64,000 bases of DNA. It comes from Frigidibacter sp. Lineage in GTDB: Bacteria; Pseudomonadota; Alphaproteobacteria; Rhodobacterales; Rhodobacteraceae. The position numbers and the translations under genes are program-made. The notes beneath the pieces are model-generated. The model was not told the DNA's origin. It saw only the letters and a list, made by a program, of their open reading frames with translations, and searched no databases. Location of the stretch: the NCBI RefSeq assembly GCF_030695035.1, contig NZ_JAUYTT010000008.1, positions 682,001-746,000 on the forward strand. Direction: 5' to 3'. Of this stretch, positions 19,370 through 29,090 are shown piece after piece; the first letter of the stretch is position 1; each line of letters opens with the position of its first letter.

Positions 19370-21184
19370 TCAGGCCGATACCGCCTGCGCTATCCGCACA
19401 GATTGCGGCGCCAGCGGCAGGTCGATAAAAAACGTCGTCCCCTCACCCAGCACGCTGTCATAGCTGATGCGCCCGCCATGCTGATCGAGGATCCACCGCG
19501 CGATATGCAGCCCGAGGCCCGAGCCGCCGACGCGCCGCGTGCCCGAACTGTCGAGCTGCGAGAACTGGCCGAACACCGTGTCCTGCGCGCCCTCGGGGAT
19601 GCCCGGGCCGCTATCCTTGACCAGCACCCGCACCCGCCCCTGCTCGCGCAGAACCGACACCTCGACCCGCGCGCCATTGCCCGAGAACTTGCAGGCGTTG
19701 GACAGCACGTTCCCCATTACCTGCATCAGCCGACGCGGATCGCCGTCCACCATCACCGGCTCCGCCGGCTCTGCCAGGGTCAGCGTCACATCCAGACTGC
19801 GGGCCAGATCGGCGGCTTCTACCACGGCATCTTGCACCAGATGGCCCATGTCGATGCGCTGGCGCGTCACCGTCAGCGTGCCCTGCTCGATCTGCTGCAG
19901 GTCCAGCAGATCCTCGATCAGCGTGGTCAGGCGCTTGCTGTTGTTGGCGGCTATCTGCACGATCCGCCGCGTCGCCTCGGGCAGCTCGCCGGTGACCGAG
20001 TTGTTGAGAAGGTCCAGCGCGCCCTTGATCGAGGTCAGCGGCGTGCGCAGCTCATGGCTGACCACCGCCAGGAACTGCGACTTGGCCAGCGCCGCCGCGC
20101 GCGCGTTTTCCGCCGCCAGCCGCAGCGCCGCTGCCTCCTGCTCCTGCGCGGTGATATCGACCAGCGAGATCACCCAGCCAAGTGCAGACCGCCCCGTCCG
20201 GATCGGGCGATGCAGCGCAGCGGCCCGCGGATCAAAGCTGCGCCCGCCGCGCAGGATCGGCGCCTCCTCCTGCAGTTGCCCGCCGCCGCGCAGCCGCGCC
20301 AGCAGCGGCTCAAGGTCGGGCAGCCCGGCAAGGGGCTGGCCAGGCTGCGGAAGTTCGGCCCCGAACACCCGCCGCGCCTCGGGGTTCACCGCTTCGATCC
20401 GGCCCTCGGCATCGACGATCAGCACCGGATCGGCCGCCTTGTAGAACAGCATGTCCCGGGCGATCAGGTTGATGTCCATCAGCCGGTTGTTGACCAGCAT
20501 CCAGCCGAACACCACGAGCACGAAGGCAAAGCTGAACGGCGTCGGATCAAAGCCGAAGACCGTGAAGCCGAACAGCACATAGGCAAGGTTGCCCACAACC
20601 GGCACCAGCGTGATCACCAGAAGCGCGATCAGGAAGCCCCGAAAGCTCCAGGGCGCGCGCAGGATCGCCAGCACCACCACCACGATCGAGGCCACCATGA
20701 AGGCATAGACATAGAAGGCCGAGACGAAGAACAGCGGCCCGTGGTCATAGATCACCGAGGGGCGCCCGTCGATCTGGGCCAGTTGCGTCGCAGGGCCATA
20801 GAAGGCGCCGTGCCAGCCATTGCTCAGCGCCAGCAGGGTCACCGCCAGCGGCCCGCCGATCAACGCCAGCGGCCACAGCCAGCGGGGGCGCCAGCCAAGC
20901 GCGTAGTCGAGCAAAAACAGCGTCCAGGCGGTGGGCACCAGCACGATGCCGGGCCAGGCCAGCTGTGCCCAGAGCATCTTGCAGCCCTGCCCCTGCACCG
21001 ACAGCTCCATCATCGAGGTGAACAGCCACCACAGCATGGCGCACAGGCTGATCAGGAAGGCCGGCCGGCCGGGAAAGCGGTGGATCTGCCAGACCCGCAG
21101 CGTGACCAGCAAGACCCCGACCAGCATCGCGGCGGTGAACGAGACCGGCAGATCGGGGTCAAGGAGATCAAGACAGCTGGTCAT
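19370..21184 (-). CDS. Membrane sensor histidine kinase with 7TM N-terminal region and PAS domain
   Basis: MTSCLDLLDPDLPVSFTAAMLVGVLL... 7 hydrophobic segments; SHELRTPLTSIKGALDLL; VMGNVLSNACKFS; GSGLGLHIARWI. Confidence 0.9.
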   Translation of the reverse strand: MTSCLDLLDPDLPVSFTAAMLVGVLLVTLRVWQIHRFPGRPAFLISLCAMLWWLFTSMMELSVQGQGCKMLWAQLAWPGIVLVPTAWTLFLLDYALGWRPRWLWPLALIGGPLAVTLLALSNGWHGAFYGPATQLAQIDGRPSVIYDHGPLFFVSAFYVYAFMVASIVVVVLAILRAPWSFRGFLIALLVITLVPVVGNLAYVLFGFTVFGFDPTPFSFAFVLVVFGWMLVNNRLMDINLIARDMLFYKAADPVLIVDAEGRIEAVNPEARRVFGAELPQPGQPLAGLPDLEPLLARLRGGGQLQEEAPILRGGRSFDPRAAALHRPIRTGRSALGWVISLVDITAQEQEAAALRLAAENARAAALAKSQFLAVVSHELRTPLTSIKGALDLLNNSVTGELPEATRRIVQIAANNSKRLTTLIEDLLDLQQIEQGTLTVTRQRIDMGHLVQDAVVEAADLARSLDVTLTLAEPAEPVMVDGDPRRLMQVMGNVLSNACKFSGNGARVEVSVLREQGRVRVLVKDSGPGIPEGAQDTVFGQFSQLDSSGTRRVGGSGLGLHIARWILDQHGGRISYDSVLGEGTTFFIDLPLAPQSVRIAQAVSA

Positions 21185-21557
21185 GGCGCCCACCCCGGCA
21201 CCGGGCCGGCAGGCACGGCATACCCCAAAGACGACGGCGAGGGTTTGCCCGGGAGGCATGGACTGGCCAACAAGAGGATCACCTTTCGGGTGAAAACCGA
21301 TTCAAAAAAACAGCGGAACAGCCCGCCCCAACCCTGCAAAACACCGCGTCAAAATGCAATCGGGTGCAGGTGCGTGCAGGATGCACCTCCCAGACCGGTG
21401 CTCGCCCGCCATACCTTGCGCAACCGCGCCAGTCTATCCAACCGTGGTCTCCATGCAACAGCAGGTTGTGCAGCCCGGCGGATCGGCCATAATAGCCACC
21501 TGCGCGCGCACTGGCTGCGGATCGAACGGCTGCCCGGCCTCCTGACCGCGGGCAGCG

Positions 21558-22349
21558 TCACCCGCGCCGCCGCAAGATCTGCCGCAGCATCCCGTGGAAA
21601 GTCTGCACCTCGGCGCGCGTCAGGGTCATCCGGCCCCAGAGCGCGCGCAGGTTCAGCTTCATCCCCGCGGCCTTGGTTTCGGGGAAGAAGAAGCCCGCCG
21701 CGTCCAGCTCTGCCTCATAGTGATCGGCCAGCTTCTCGACCTCGATCCGCGTCGCATATTCGCTGCGCCCGAACTCCATGCGCTCCGCCGGCACCGCCAC
21801 CGTCTGCCGGCGCCATTCATAGGCGGTCAGCAGTACCGCCTGGCCAAGGTTCAGCGAGGGGAAGCCGGGATTGACCGGAATCGAGATCAGCGCATTGGCC
21901 CGCACCACATCGTCATTCTCGAGCCCCGTGCGCTCCGGCCCGAACAGCACCGCGACCCGCCGCCCCTCGGCGGCCATCGCGCGTGCCTGCTCCATCGCGC
22001 GTTCCGCGGTCACCACGGGCCGCGTCAATTCCCGGTCGCGCGCAGTGGTGGCAAAAACATAGTCGCAATCGCCCACCGCCCCCGCCACATCCGGGAACAC
22101 CCCCGCATGATCCAGCACCCGCCCCGCCGCGCCCGAGGCCATCGCCACCGCCCGCGGGTTCGGCCAGCCATCGCGCGGATCCACCAGCCGCAGCCGCTCC
22201 AGCCCGAAATTCAGCATCGCCCGGGCGGCGGCCCCGATATTCTCGCCCATCTGCGGGCGCACCAGCACGAAGACCGGCTGCAGCGCCGGATCGGTGCCGG
22301 CGGCGTTTTCGGGGGGGGCGGAGGGCAGATCGGGGGTCATGGGCGGCAT
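21558..22349 (-). CDS. trmJ: tRNA/rRNA 2'-O-methyltransferase TrmJ (SPOUT family)
   Basis: VFVLVRPQMGENIGAAARAMLNFGLERLRLVDPRDGWPN...VLFGPERTGLENDDVVRANALISIPVNPGFPSLNLGQAVLLTAYEW. Confidence 0.92.
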   Translation of the reverse strand: MPPMTPDLPSAPPENAAGTDPALQPVFVLVRPQMGENIGAAARAMLNFGLERLRLVDPRDGWPNPRAVAMASGAAGRVLDHAGVFPDVAGAVGDCDYVFATTARDRELTRPVVTAERAMEQARAMAAEGRRVAVLFGPERTGLENDDVVRANALISIPVNPGFPSLNLGQAVLLTAYEWRRQTVAVPAERMEFGRSEYATRIEVEKLADHYEAELDAAGFFFPETKAAGMKLNLRALWGRMTLTRAEVQTFHGMLRQILRRRG

Positions 22350-22426
22350 TCCTTCAGGCTGCGGCCTGATACGCTGCTGCGCCCGGCAGTTCAAGGAACC
22401 CCGCCCGGCTTTCTGGGCCGCAAAAG

Positions 22427-22575
22427 AAGGGGGGCCGTCTGCCCCCCTCTTGGCGCGTTCCGCGCCAATTCACCCCCCGAGGATATTTGGACCAAAACGA
22501 ATACAAGAACGGTGCCGCTCTTATTCGTTTTGGCGCAAATATCCTCCGGGGGTCCGGGGGTGGAAAACCCCCGGC
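22427..22575. repeat. Composite inverted-repeat element, copy 2
   Basis: GGGGGGCCGTCTGCCCCCC hairpin; GAGGATATTTGGACCAAAACGAATA ... TATTCGTTTTGGCGCAAATATCCTC (22479-22546); CCGGGGGTGGAAAACCCCCGG hairpin. Confidence 0.85.
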
Positions 22576-22669
22576 GCCGGCCACCTCCGTGCCCGTAGCC
22601 ATTCACGCGAAACTGCGCTAAGGGGGCCGTCAGACGCGCCGCGCGCGCCGCCCCACGCAAGGACAGACC

Positions 22670-23290
22670 ATGGCCGCCGAAGACCGCCCGCAGATCTATC
22701 TCGTCACGCCGCCCGCCTTCGATGCCGCGGTGTTCCCGGACCGGCTCGCCCGGGTGCTGGACGCGGCAGAGGTCGCCTGCCTGCGGCTCTCGCTCGCCAC
22801 GCGTGACGAGGACGCACTGCTGCGCGCCGCCGATGCCTGCCGGATGGTGGCGCATGAGCGCGACGTGCCGATCGTGATCGAGACGCATGTGATGCTGGTG
22901 CCGCGGTTGGGGCTGGACGGGGTGCACCTCATCGACGGCGCCCGCACCGTGCGCCATGCCCGCAAGGAGCTGGGGCAGGAGGCCATCGTCGGCGCCTTCT
23001 GCGGCACCTCGCGGCATGAGGGGCTGAACGCCGGCGAGGCGGGGGCCGATTACATCGCCTTCGGCCCGGCCCGCGCCACCCCGCTTGGCACCGGCGACAG
23101 CGTCGATCCCGAGCTGCTGGCCTGGTGGTCCGAGGTGATCGAGATCCCGGTGGTCGCCGAAGGCGCGCTGACCGAAGAGCTGATCCGCGACCTGACACCC
23201 ATCACCGATTTCTTCGGCATCGGCGAAGAGATCTGGACCGCCGAGGACCCGGCCGCCGCGCTGACCCGGCTTATGGCAGCGATGGGGTAA
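22670..23290 (+). CDS. thiE: Thiamine phosphate synthase-like protein
   Basis: QIYLVTPPAFDAAVFPDRLARVLDAAEVACLRLSL...GLDGVHLIDGARTVRHARKEL...EAGADYIAFGPARAT; TPS/TenI fold. Confidence 0.85.
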   Translation: MAAEDRPQIYLVTPPAFDAAVFPDRLARVLDAAEVACLRLSLATRDEDALLRAADACRMVAHERDVPIVIETHVMLVPRLGLDGVHLIDGARTVRHARKELGQEAIVGAFCGTSRHEGLNAGEAGADYIAFGPARATPLGTGDSVDPELLAWWSEVIEIPVVAEGALTEELIRDLTPITDFFGIGEEIWTAEDPAAALTRLMAAMG

Positions 23291-23352
23291 GGGGCGCTCG
23301 ACAGAGCCCTCCCGCCGCGGCAGACTGTCGGCAGTTCTCAGCGGAGCCGCCG

Positions 23353-23655
23353 ATGCACCCTACCTCGTTCGCCATCTCCCTCGCGGCCCTCGTCCTGATC
23401 GCCACGATCTCGCTGGCCGCGAACCGGCGCTTCCAGCACCTCACCCGGCTGCCGATGCAATGGGGCCTGACCGGGCAAGTCACATGGACCGCCCCGCGGC
23501 GGCTGGCCCTGGCCTTCGTACCACCCATCGCCGTCATCGTCCTGCTGGCGGCGCTGCGCGCTGGCGCCCCGCCACCACTGACCGCCCTCATGGCGCTGGC
23601 CCTCATCGCCAGCCATCTGGCCCACCTCTGGCTGGTGCGCCGCACGGCCCGCTGA
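23353..23655 (+). CDS. Small hydrophobic membrane protein, unknown function
   Basis: 100 aa, 3 hydrophobic segments, MHPTSFAISLAALVLIATISLAANRRFQHLTRLPMQWGLTG... Confidence 0.6.
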   Translation: MHPTSFAISLAALVLIATISLAANRRFQHLTRLPMQWGLTGQVTWTAPRRLALAFVPPIAVIVLLAALRAGAPPPLTALMALALIASHLAHLWLVRRTAR

Positions 23656-23656
23656 C

Positions 23657-23929
23657 TCAGCCCCTCTCGACCCTCCCGGCCCGCCCCCCCCTACGCTGCG
23701 GTGGCTCGCCCCCCGTCAGGCCATCGCGCAGCACCCCCGTCATCGGATGCTCCGGCACAGCCTCGCCATACTGCGCCAGCAGCGCCCGGATCGCGCCGGC
23801 CACCTCGACCCCCGCAGCAAGGCTCAGCGCCCAGTCGAGGAAGATCGACCGGCATTCCCCCGGCGTGATGCCTTCGATCGCGTAGCTCTCGCGCACCAGC
23901 CCTTTCGGGTCCGCCCGGTCCAGATCCAT
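23657..23929 (-). CDS. Hypothetical protein immediately downstream of glnE
   Basis: 90 aa MDLDRADPKGLVRESYAIEGITPGECRSIFLDWALSLAAGVEVAGAIRALLAQYGEAVPEHPMTGVLRDGL; 3 bp after glnE. Confidence 0.7.
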   Translation of the reverse strand: MDLDRADPKGLVRESYAIEGITPGECRSIFLDWALSLAAGVEVAGAIRALLAQYGEAVPEHPMTGVLRDGLTGGEPPQRRGGRAGRVERG

Positions 23930-23932
23930 CCC

Positions 23933-26713
23933 TCACCCCTCCAGCACCCGGTCCACAATGGCCGCCACGCGCTCCGTCGCCGCGTCCAGCCGCGACGCCA
24001 GCGCGGCCAGATCCGCCATTCCGGTCTCGCGCAGCAGGAAGGCGCGCGCGCCCTCGCCGATCTGCTCCATGTCCAGCGGCCGGTCGGTCAGCAGCCGCCC
24101 CCCCGCCTGCAGCCGCCACAAGAAGCGGTAGGCCTCCTGCAGCGCCGCCTCCTCGGGCTTGCCCAGGCAGCCGCTGCGCAGGCCGGCGCGCAGCTGCGCC
24201 TCGACCCGCCGCGCGGGGTCGGCAGAGCGCAGGGCACAGGACTCGGCCAGCAGCTCGATATCCTGCAGCCGGCCCGGGCCGATCTTCGCTTCCCACACGC
24301 CATCGGGGGCCTTGGCCGCAAAGATCCGCCGCCGCATGTCGGCGACATCGGCCAGCACCGTCTCGCCCCCCGACTTCGCCTCCAGCACCTCGCGGCGCAG
24401 CGCCTCCACCTCGGCCGCCAGCCCAGCCTCCCCTGCAATGGCCCGCGCCCGGGTCAGCGCCAGATGCTCCCAGGTCCAGGCCTCGCCCATCTGATAGCTG
24501 CGGAACCGCTCCAGCGCCGTCGCCACCGGGCCCTGCTTACCCGAGGGGCGCAGGCGCATGTCCACCTCGTAGAGCCGCCCCTCGGCCGTGGGCGCAGACA
24601 GCGCGGTGACCAGCGCCTGGGTCAGGCGCGCGTAATAGGTGCGCGTCGGCAAGGGCCGCTTGCCCTCCGATGCCTCCACGCCCGCATCGTCATAGATCAC
24701 GATCAGGTCGAGGTCCGAGGCCGCGTTCAGCCGCTCTGCCCCCAGGCTGCCCATCCCCAGCACCACCGCGCCGCGCCCCGGCATCGGGCCGTGCTTGGCG
24801 GCGAACTCGGCGCAGCAGGGCTCCCAGACCGCGCCGACGCAGGCGCTGGCGAGGTCGGCATACATCCGCCCCGCCTCGGCCGCGTCGACCAGCCCGCGCA
24901 GGTGATGCACGCCAATGCGGAAATGCCATTCCCGTGCCCATCGCCGCGCAGCATTCAGCTTGGCCTCATAATCCGGCAGCGCTGCCAGCTGCGCGGCCAG
25001 CGCCGCGCGGAGCGGCGCCGCCCCCGGCCAGGGCGCGAAGAAATCCCCCCCGATCACTGCGTCGAAGACCGAGGAATGCCGCGACAGGTGCCGCGCGAGG
25101 CCCGGAGCGGTGGCACAGATATCCACGATCAGCTCCACCAGCTGCGGGTTCGCGTCGAACAGCGAGAACAGCTGCACCCCCGCCGGCAGGCCGCGCAGGA
25201 AGCCGTCGAACTGGCGCAGCGCCTCCTCCGGGTTCGCAGCGCGCAGCAGCCCGCGCAGGATGCCCGGCTTCACCCGCCGGAAGATCTCGGCCGCGCGGGC
25301 CGATCGCAGCGCCGGGTAGCCGCGCCAGCCGTCGACGATGGTGCGCGAGGCATCGGGCAGGTCGGGCATCTCGCCGGTCGTCTCGCCGGGGGCAAAGAAC
25401 TCCTCGGTCAGCGCCGCCACCCGCTCCAGCCGGGTGCGCAGGCCCGCGCGCATGACGTCCGTGTCGGCCTCGCCCATCATCCGCGCCAGCCGCTCGAACC
25501 CCTCGGCGCTGGAGGGCAGCGCATGGGTCTGGGCATCGGCGGCCATCTGCAAGCGGTGCTCCACCTCCCGGTGGGCGCGGTAGAGCGTCGTCAACTCGCC
25601 CGCCACCTCGGGCGGCACCCAGCCCTTCGCCGCCAGCGCCGCGAGCCCGCCCACCGTCGTGCGCCCCCGCAGGTCCGGGTCGCGCCCGCCGGCGATCAGC
25701 TGGCGGGTCTGGGTGAAGAACTCGATCTCGCGGATGCCGCCCACCCCAAGCTTCATGTCATGGCCTTCCAGCACCACCGGCCCGTGCAGGCCCTTGTGGT
25801 CGCGGATCTTCAGCCGCATGTCATGGGCATCCTGGATGGCGGCGAAATCCAGATGCTTGCGCCAGACAAAGGGCACCAGCCGCTTCAGGAACCGCTCGCC
25901 CGCCGCAATGTCCCCGCCGCAGGCCCGCGCCTTGATATAGGCGGCGCGCTCCCAGGTGCGGCCCTGCGCCTCGTAATATTGCTCCGCCGCCTCCATGCCG
26001 ATGCAGACGGGCGTCACGCTGGCATCGGGGCGCAGGCGCAGATCGGTGCGGAAGACATAGCCCTCGCCGGTATTGTCGCCGATCCAGGCGGTCATCTTGC
26101 GCGCCACCCGGATGAAACAGGCGCGGGCCTCGTGGTAGTCGGCAGCGTCGTAGCGCTCCTCATCAAACAGGCAAATGAGGTCGATATCCGAGGAATAGTT
26201 CAGCTCCCCCGCCCCCATCTTGCCCATGGCCAGCGCGACCATGCCGCCTGCCGTCTCGGCATCCTCGGGCCCCGCACCCGGCAGCTTGCCACGGCGGATC
26301 TCTTCGGCCACCAGCGCCTTCAGCGACAGGTCCACCGCCCGGTCCGCCAGCGCCGTCAGCGCGCCGGTCACCGCCTCCAGCGGCCAGACCCCGCCCAGAT
26401 CCGCGAGCCCCGCCAGCAGCGCCACCCGCCGCTTGGCGATGCGCAGCGCGATCGGCAGACCGGGCCCCGGCTCCAAGCCGCCCAGAACCGACGCCAGAGC
26501 CGGCTCCGGCGCGCCCGCCAGCGCGCCCTCCAGCCACTCCGCCTCGCGCGCCATCAACCCGCACAGATAGGGGCTGCACCCCGCCGCACCGTCCAGCAAG
26601 GCCCGCAGCTCCGGTGCCAGCGCGGCGAAGCGCGCCGCAGCATCCGCGCCGCGGGCGGCGTCGAAGGGGATCGGGCAGCGGGTCAGCCTTGCGGCGAAAG
26701 GGGCATGGGTCAT
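23933..26713 (-). CDS. glnE: Bifunctional glutamine synthetase adenylyltransferase/deadenylase
   Basis: 926 aa; MVALAMGKMGAGELNYSSDIDLICLFDEE and VVLGMGSLGAERLNAASDLDLIVIYDD nucleotidyltransferase motifs. Confidence 0.96.
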   Translation of the reverse strand: MTHAPFAARLTRCPIPFDAARGADAAARFAALAPELRALLDGAAGCSPYLCGLMAREAEWLEGALAGAPEPALASVLGGLEPGPGLPIALRIAKRRVALLAGLADLGGVWPLEAVTGALTALADRAVDLSLKALVAEEIRRGKLPGAGPEDAETAGGMVALAMGKMGAGELNYSSDIDLICLFDEERYDAADYHEARACFIRVARKMTAWIGDNTGEGYVFRTDLRLRPDASVTPVCIGMEAAEQYYEAQGRTWERAAYIKARACGGDIAAGERFLKRLVPFVWRKHLDFAAIQDAHDMRLKIRDHKGLHGPVVLEGHDMKLGVGGIREIEFFTQTRQLIAGGRDPDLRGRTTVGGLAALAAKGWVPPEVAGELTTLYRAHREVEHRLQMAADAQTHALPSSAEGFERLARMMGEADTDVMRAGLRTRLERVAALTEEFFAPGETTGEMPDLPDASRTIVDGWRGYPALRSARAAEIFRRVKPGILRGLLRAANPEEALRQFDGFLRGLPAGVQLFSLFDANPQLVELIVDICATAPGLARHLSRHSSVFDAVIGGDFFAPWPGAAPLRAALAAQLAALPDYEAKLNAARRWAREWHFRIGVHHLRGLVDAAEAGRMYADLASACVGAVWEPCCAEFAAKHGPMPGRGAVVLGMGSLGAERLNAASDLDLIVIYDDAGVEASEGKRPLPTRTYYARLTQALVTALSAPTAEGRLYEVDMRLRPSGKQGPVATALERFRSYQMGEAWTWEHLALTRARAIAGEAGLAAEVEALRREVLEAKSGGETVLADVADMRRRIFAAKAPDGVWEAKIGPGRLQDIELLAESCALRSADPARRVEAQLRAGLRSGCLGKPEEAALQEAYRFLWRLQAGGRLLTDRPLDMEQIGEGARAFLLRETGMADLAALASRLDAATERVAAIVDRVLEG

Positions 26714-26770
26714 CGCGCCACCCTACCGGGCAAAGCGGCAGGGTCAACGTCCGCGCAACCGCACTCTTCC

Positions 26771-26823
26771 CATTCGTTTTGGCAAAAATATCCTCGGGGG
26801 GTGCGGGGGGCAGACGGCCCCCC
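26771..26823. repeat. Composite inverted-repeat element, copy 3 (half copy)
   Basis: CATTCGTTTTGGCAAAAATATCCTCGGGGGGTGCGGGGGGCAGACGGCCCCCC; matches only the right arm plus GC hairpin of copies 1 and 2. Confidence 0.75.
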
Positions 26824-26922
26824 GCCGCTGGCAGCGGGCACTGCGTTCGATATCAAGAAGATACGGCGCGATCTTCATCCAAACTGTGAAGATCGGCGGC
26901 CAAACCCCTGATTTTCTCTCAA

Positions 26923-26997
26923 TGTGAATTTCCTTTACATCACCCCTTGAACGCCAATTCCCCGGGGCCATATCCCATAATGTGAAAGACATTCACA
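26923..26997 (+). promoter_or_regulatory. Two 17-bp dyads TGTGAA-N5-TT(T/C)ACA flanking a putative promoter
   Basis: TGTGAATTTCCTTTACA (26923-26939) and TGTGAAAGACATTCACA (26981-26997); between them TTGAAC-N15-CCATAT (26947-26973). Confidence 0.55.
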
Positions 26998-27031
26998 TCA
27001 ACGAGACACACCGCCCAACCCGGAGGACACG

Positions 27032-27487
27032 ATGACCCATACTGACACATTTCCCCGCCAATCCTGGCTGGGCCGCGCCGAAGCCTGGCTTGATGACCGT
27101 GGCAAAGGTGCCTGGATCGCGCTCATGGTGCTGTCCTTCATCTTCGTCTGGCCGCTCGGCCTCGCCATCCTCGCCTATATGATCTGGAGCAAACGCATGT
27201 TCGGAACCTGTTCTTCGCGCCGCCGTGGCGGCAATGACTTCACCCGCGGCATGGGCATGGGACGCGGCCAGCGCTTCGGCACCTCGGGCAACACCGCCTT
27301 CGACGCCTACAAGTCGGACACCCTGGCCCGGCTGGAGCGCGAGCAAGAAGAGTTCGAATCCTTCCTGCGCCGCCTGCGCGAGAGCAAGGACAAGTCCGAG
27401 TTCGACCAGTACATGACCGAGCGGGCCCGCGAAGCCTCGCAGCCGCAGACCGCGCCTGTACCGCAGTCGGGCGAAGACCGGACCTGA
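27032..27487 (+). CDS. DUF2852-type membrane protein
   Basis: 151 aa; GKGAWIALMVLSFIFVWPLGLAILAYMIWSKRMF...FDAYKSDTLARLEREQEEFESFLRRLRESKDKSEFDQYM. Confidence 0.85.
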   Translation: MTHTDTFPRQSWLGRAEAWLDDRGKGAWIALMVLSFIFVWPLGLAILAYMIWSKRMFGTCSSRRRGGNDFTRGMGMGRGQRFGTSGNTAFDAYKSDTLARLEREQEEFESFLRRLRESKDKSEFDQYMTERAREASQPQTAPVPQSGEDRT

Positions 27488-27597
27488 GACCGGGCCTGAC
27501 CTCGAGGCTCTGGCCGCAGGGCCACGATGACGACATCGGGGCGGCACTCGCCCCGATTTTCTGCCCTGCCCTTTGCACCCTGCCCCGGAGTTCCCAT

Positions 27598-28080
27598 ATG
27601 CCCCGCATGACAGACCCATATTCCCCCCAATTCGAAGACCGCGACAGGCTTTGGGGCCTGCCCGATCCCGACATCCAGCCCGGCTTTTATGCCGGCGTGC
27701 CGTTCAAGCGGCTGGTCGCCTGGCTGGTCGATTTCGTGATGGTCGCCATCCTCACCGCCATCGTGGTGCCCTTCACTGCCTTCACGGCGCTGTTCTTCCT
27801 GCCGCTGCTCTATTTCACGCTGGATCTGATCTATCGCTGGTCGACCATCGCCAATGGCTCCTCGACCTGGGGGATGCGGCTGATGGGGATCGAGCTGCGC
27901 ACCCGCGCCGGGCAAAAGCTGGATAGCGGCCTCGCGCTGGTGCACACGCTGGGGTTCATCCTGACCTCGGCGACGATGCTGCCGCAGCTTCTGTCGGCCG
28001 GGATGATGCTGACGCTGCCGCGCGGACAGGGCCTGACCGACGTGGTTCTGGGCACGACGGCGATCAACCGCGCCGCCTGA
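27598..28080 (+). CDS. RDD family membrane protein
   Basis: FKRLVAWLVDFVMVAILTAIVVPF...STWGMRLMGIELRTRAGQKL; RDD motifs. Start may be 27598 or 27607. Confidence 0.88.
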   Translation: MPRMTDPYSPQFEDRDRLWGLPDPDIQPGFYAGVPFKRLVAWLVDFVMVAILTAIVVPFTAFTALFFLPLLYFTLDLIYRWSTIANGSSTWGMRLMGIELRTRAGQKLDSGLALVHTLGFILTSATMLPQLLSAGMMLTLPRGQGLTDVVLGTTAINRAA

Positions 28081-28253
28081 CGCCGACATCACTGCGGGCA
28101 AACGCAGCCTCCGGACGGCGCAATGCTGCCCGGGGGCTGCGTCACGAATCGTGCTTGGCGGATCTGTAACGGCGCGGTAACGTTGCCGCATCTGCAAGCC
28201 CTTCCCGCCCGCACCCCGCTGCCGTCCTGCCTTTCGAGAGCTGTTGCCCGACC

Positions 28254-29090
28254 ATGCGCCACACTCTGCCCATCGCGCCGCAGTTCTACGTGACGGCACC
28301 GCAGACCTGCCCCTATCTGGAGGGCCGGGCAGAGCGCAAACTGTTCACCGCGCTGCAGGGCGAGGGCGCGGGCCGGTTGAATGATGCGCTGTCCAAGCAG
28401 GGCTTCCGGCGGTCGCAGAACGTGCTTTACCGCCCCTCTTGCGCCGATTGCTCGGCCTGCATGTCGGCGCGCATCCGGGTGGCGGATTTCACCCCCAGCC
28501 GCACGCAGCGCCGGGTGCTGCGCCGCAATGATGACCTCAAGCGCGAGGCGACCAGCCCCTGGGCGACCGAGGATCAGTATACCCTGTTCCGCCGCTATCT
28601 GGACAGCCGCCACGCCGATGGCGGCATGGCCGACATGGACATCTTCGAATTCGCCGCGATGATCGAGGAGACTCCGGTCAAGACGCGCGTCATTGAGTAT
28701 TCGACCACTCCCGCAGTTGGCAGCCGCAAGCGGCCGCTGACGGCAGTCTGCCTGACCGATGTCCTCGATGACGGGTTGAGCATGGTCTACAGCTTTTACG
28801 ATCCGGCGCGGATCGATGACAGCCTTGGCACCTATATCATCCTCGACCATGTGGCGCTGGCCCGGCAGGTCAGCCTGCCCTACGTCTATCTGGGCTATTG
28901 GGTGCCGGGCAGCCGCAAGATGGGCTACAAGGCCAACTTCTCGGCGCTGGAGATCTACAAGGCTGGCACCTGGCAGCCGATCGGCGATCCTTGCGCGCAT
29001 AGCTCCGAGACGCATCCGCTGTCGGTGGACCCGATTGCCGAGCAGGTGGCGCGGATCTCGCTGCCCGATACCAAGCCCGTGCGCGGTTAG
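28254..29090 (+). CDS. bpt: Aspartate/glutamate leucyltransferase (arginyltransferase-like, Bpt/Ate)
   Basis: [25 protein letters not shown]...[28 protein letters not shown]...[21 protein letters not shown]. Confidence 0.93.
   Translation: MRHTLPIAPQFYVTAPQTCPYLEGRAERKLFTALQGEGAGRLNDALSKQGFRRSQNVLYRPSCADCSACMSARIRVADFTPSRTQRRVLRRNDDLKREATSPWATEDQYTLFRRYLDSRHADGGMADMDIFEFAAMIEETPVKTRVIEYSTTPAVGSRKRPLTAVCLTDVLDDGLSMVYSFYDPARIDDSLGTYIILDHVALARQVSLPYVYLGYWVPGSRKMGYKANFSALEIYKAGTWQPIGDPCAHSSETHPLSVDPIAEQVARISLPDTKPVRG

Noticed and set aside
23747-26911. 1054-aa plus-strand ORF
   Set aside because: Fully antisense to glnE, which has clear protein-family motifs; composition is the artefactual QRRHP-rich type.
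28143-28153. CACGAATCGTG palindrome before bpt
   Set aside because: Short 11-bp dyad with no promoter context I could support; expected by chance at this scale.
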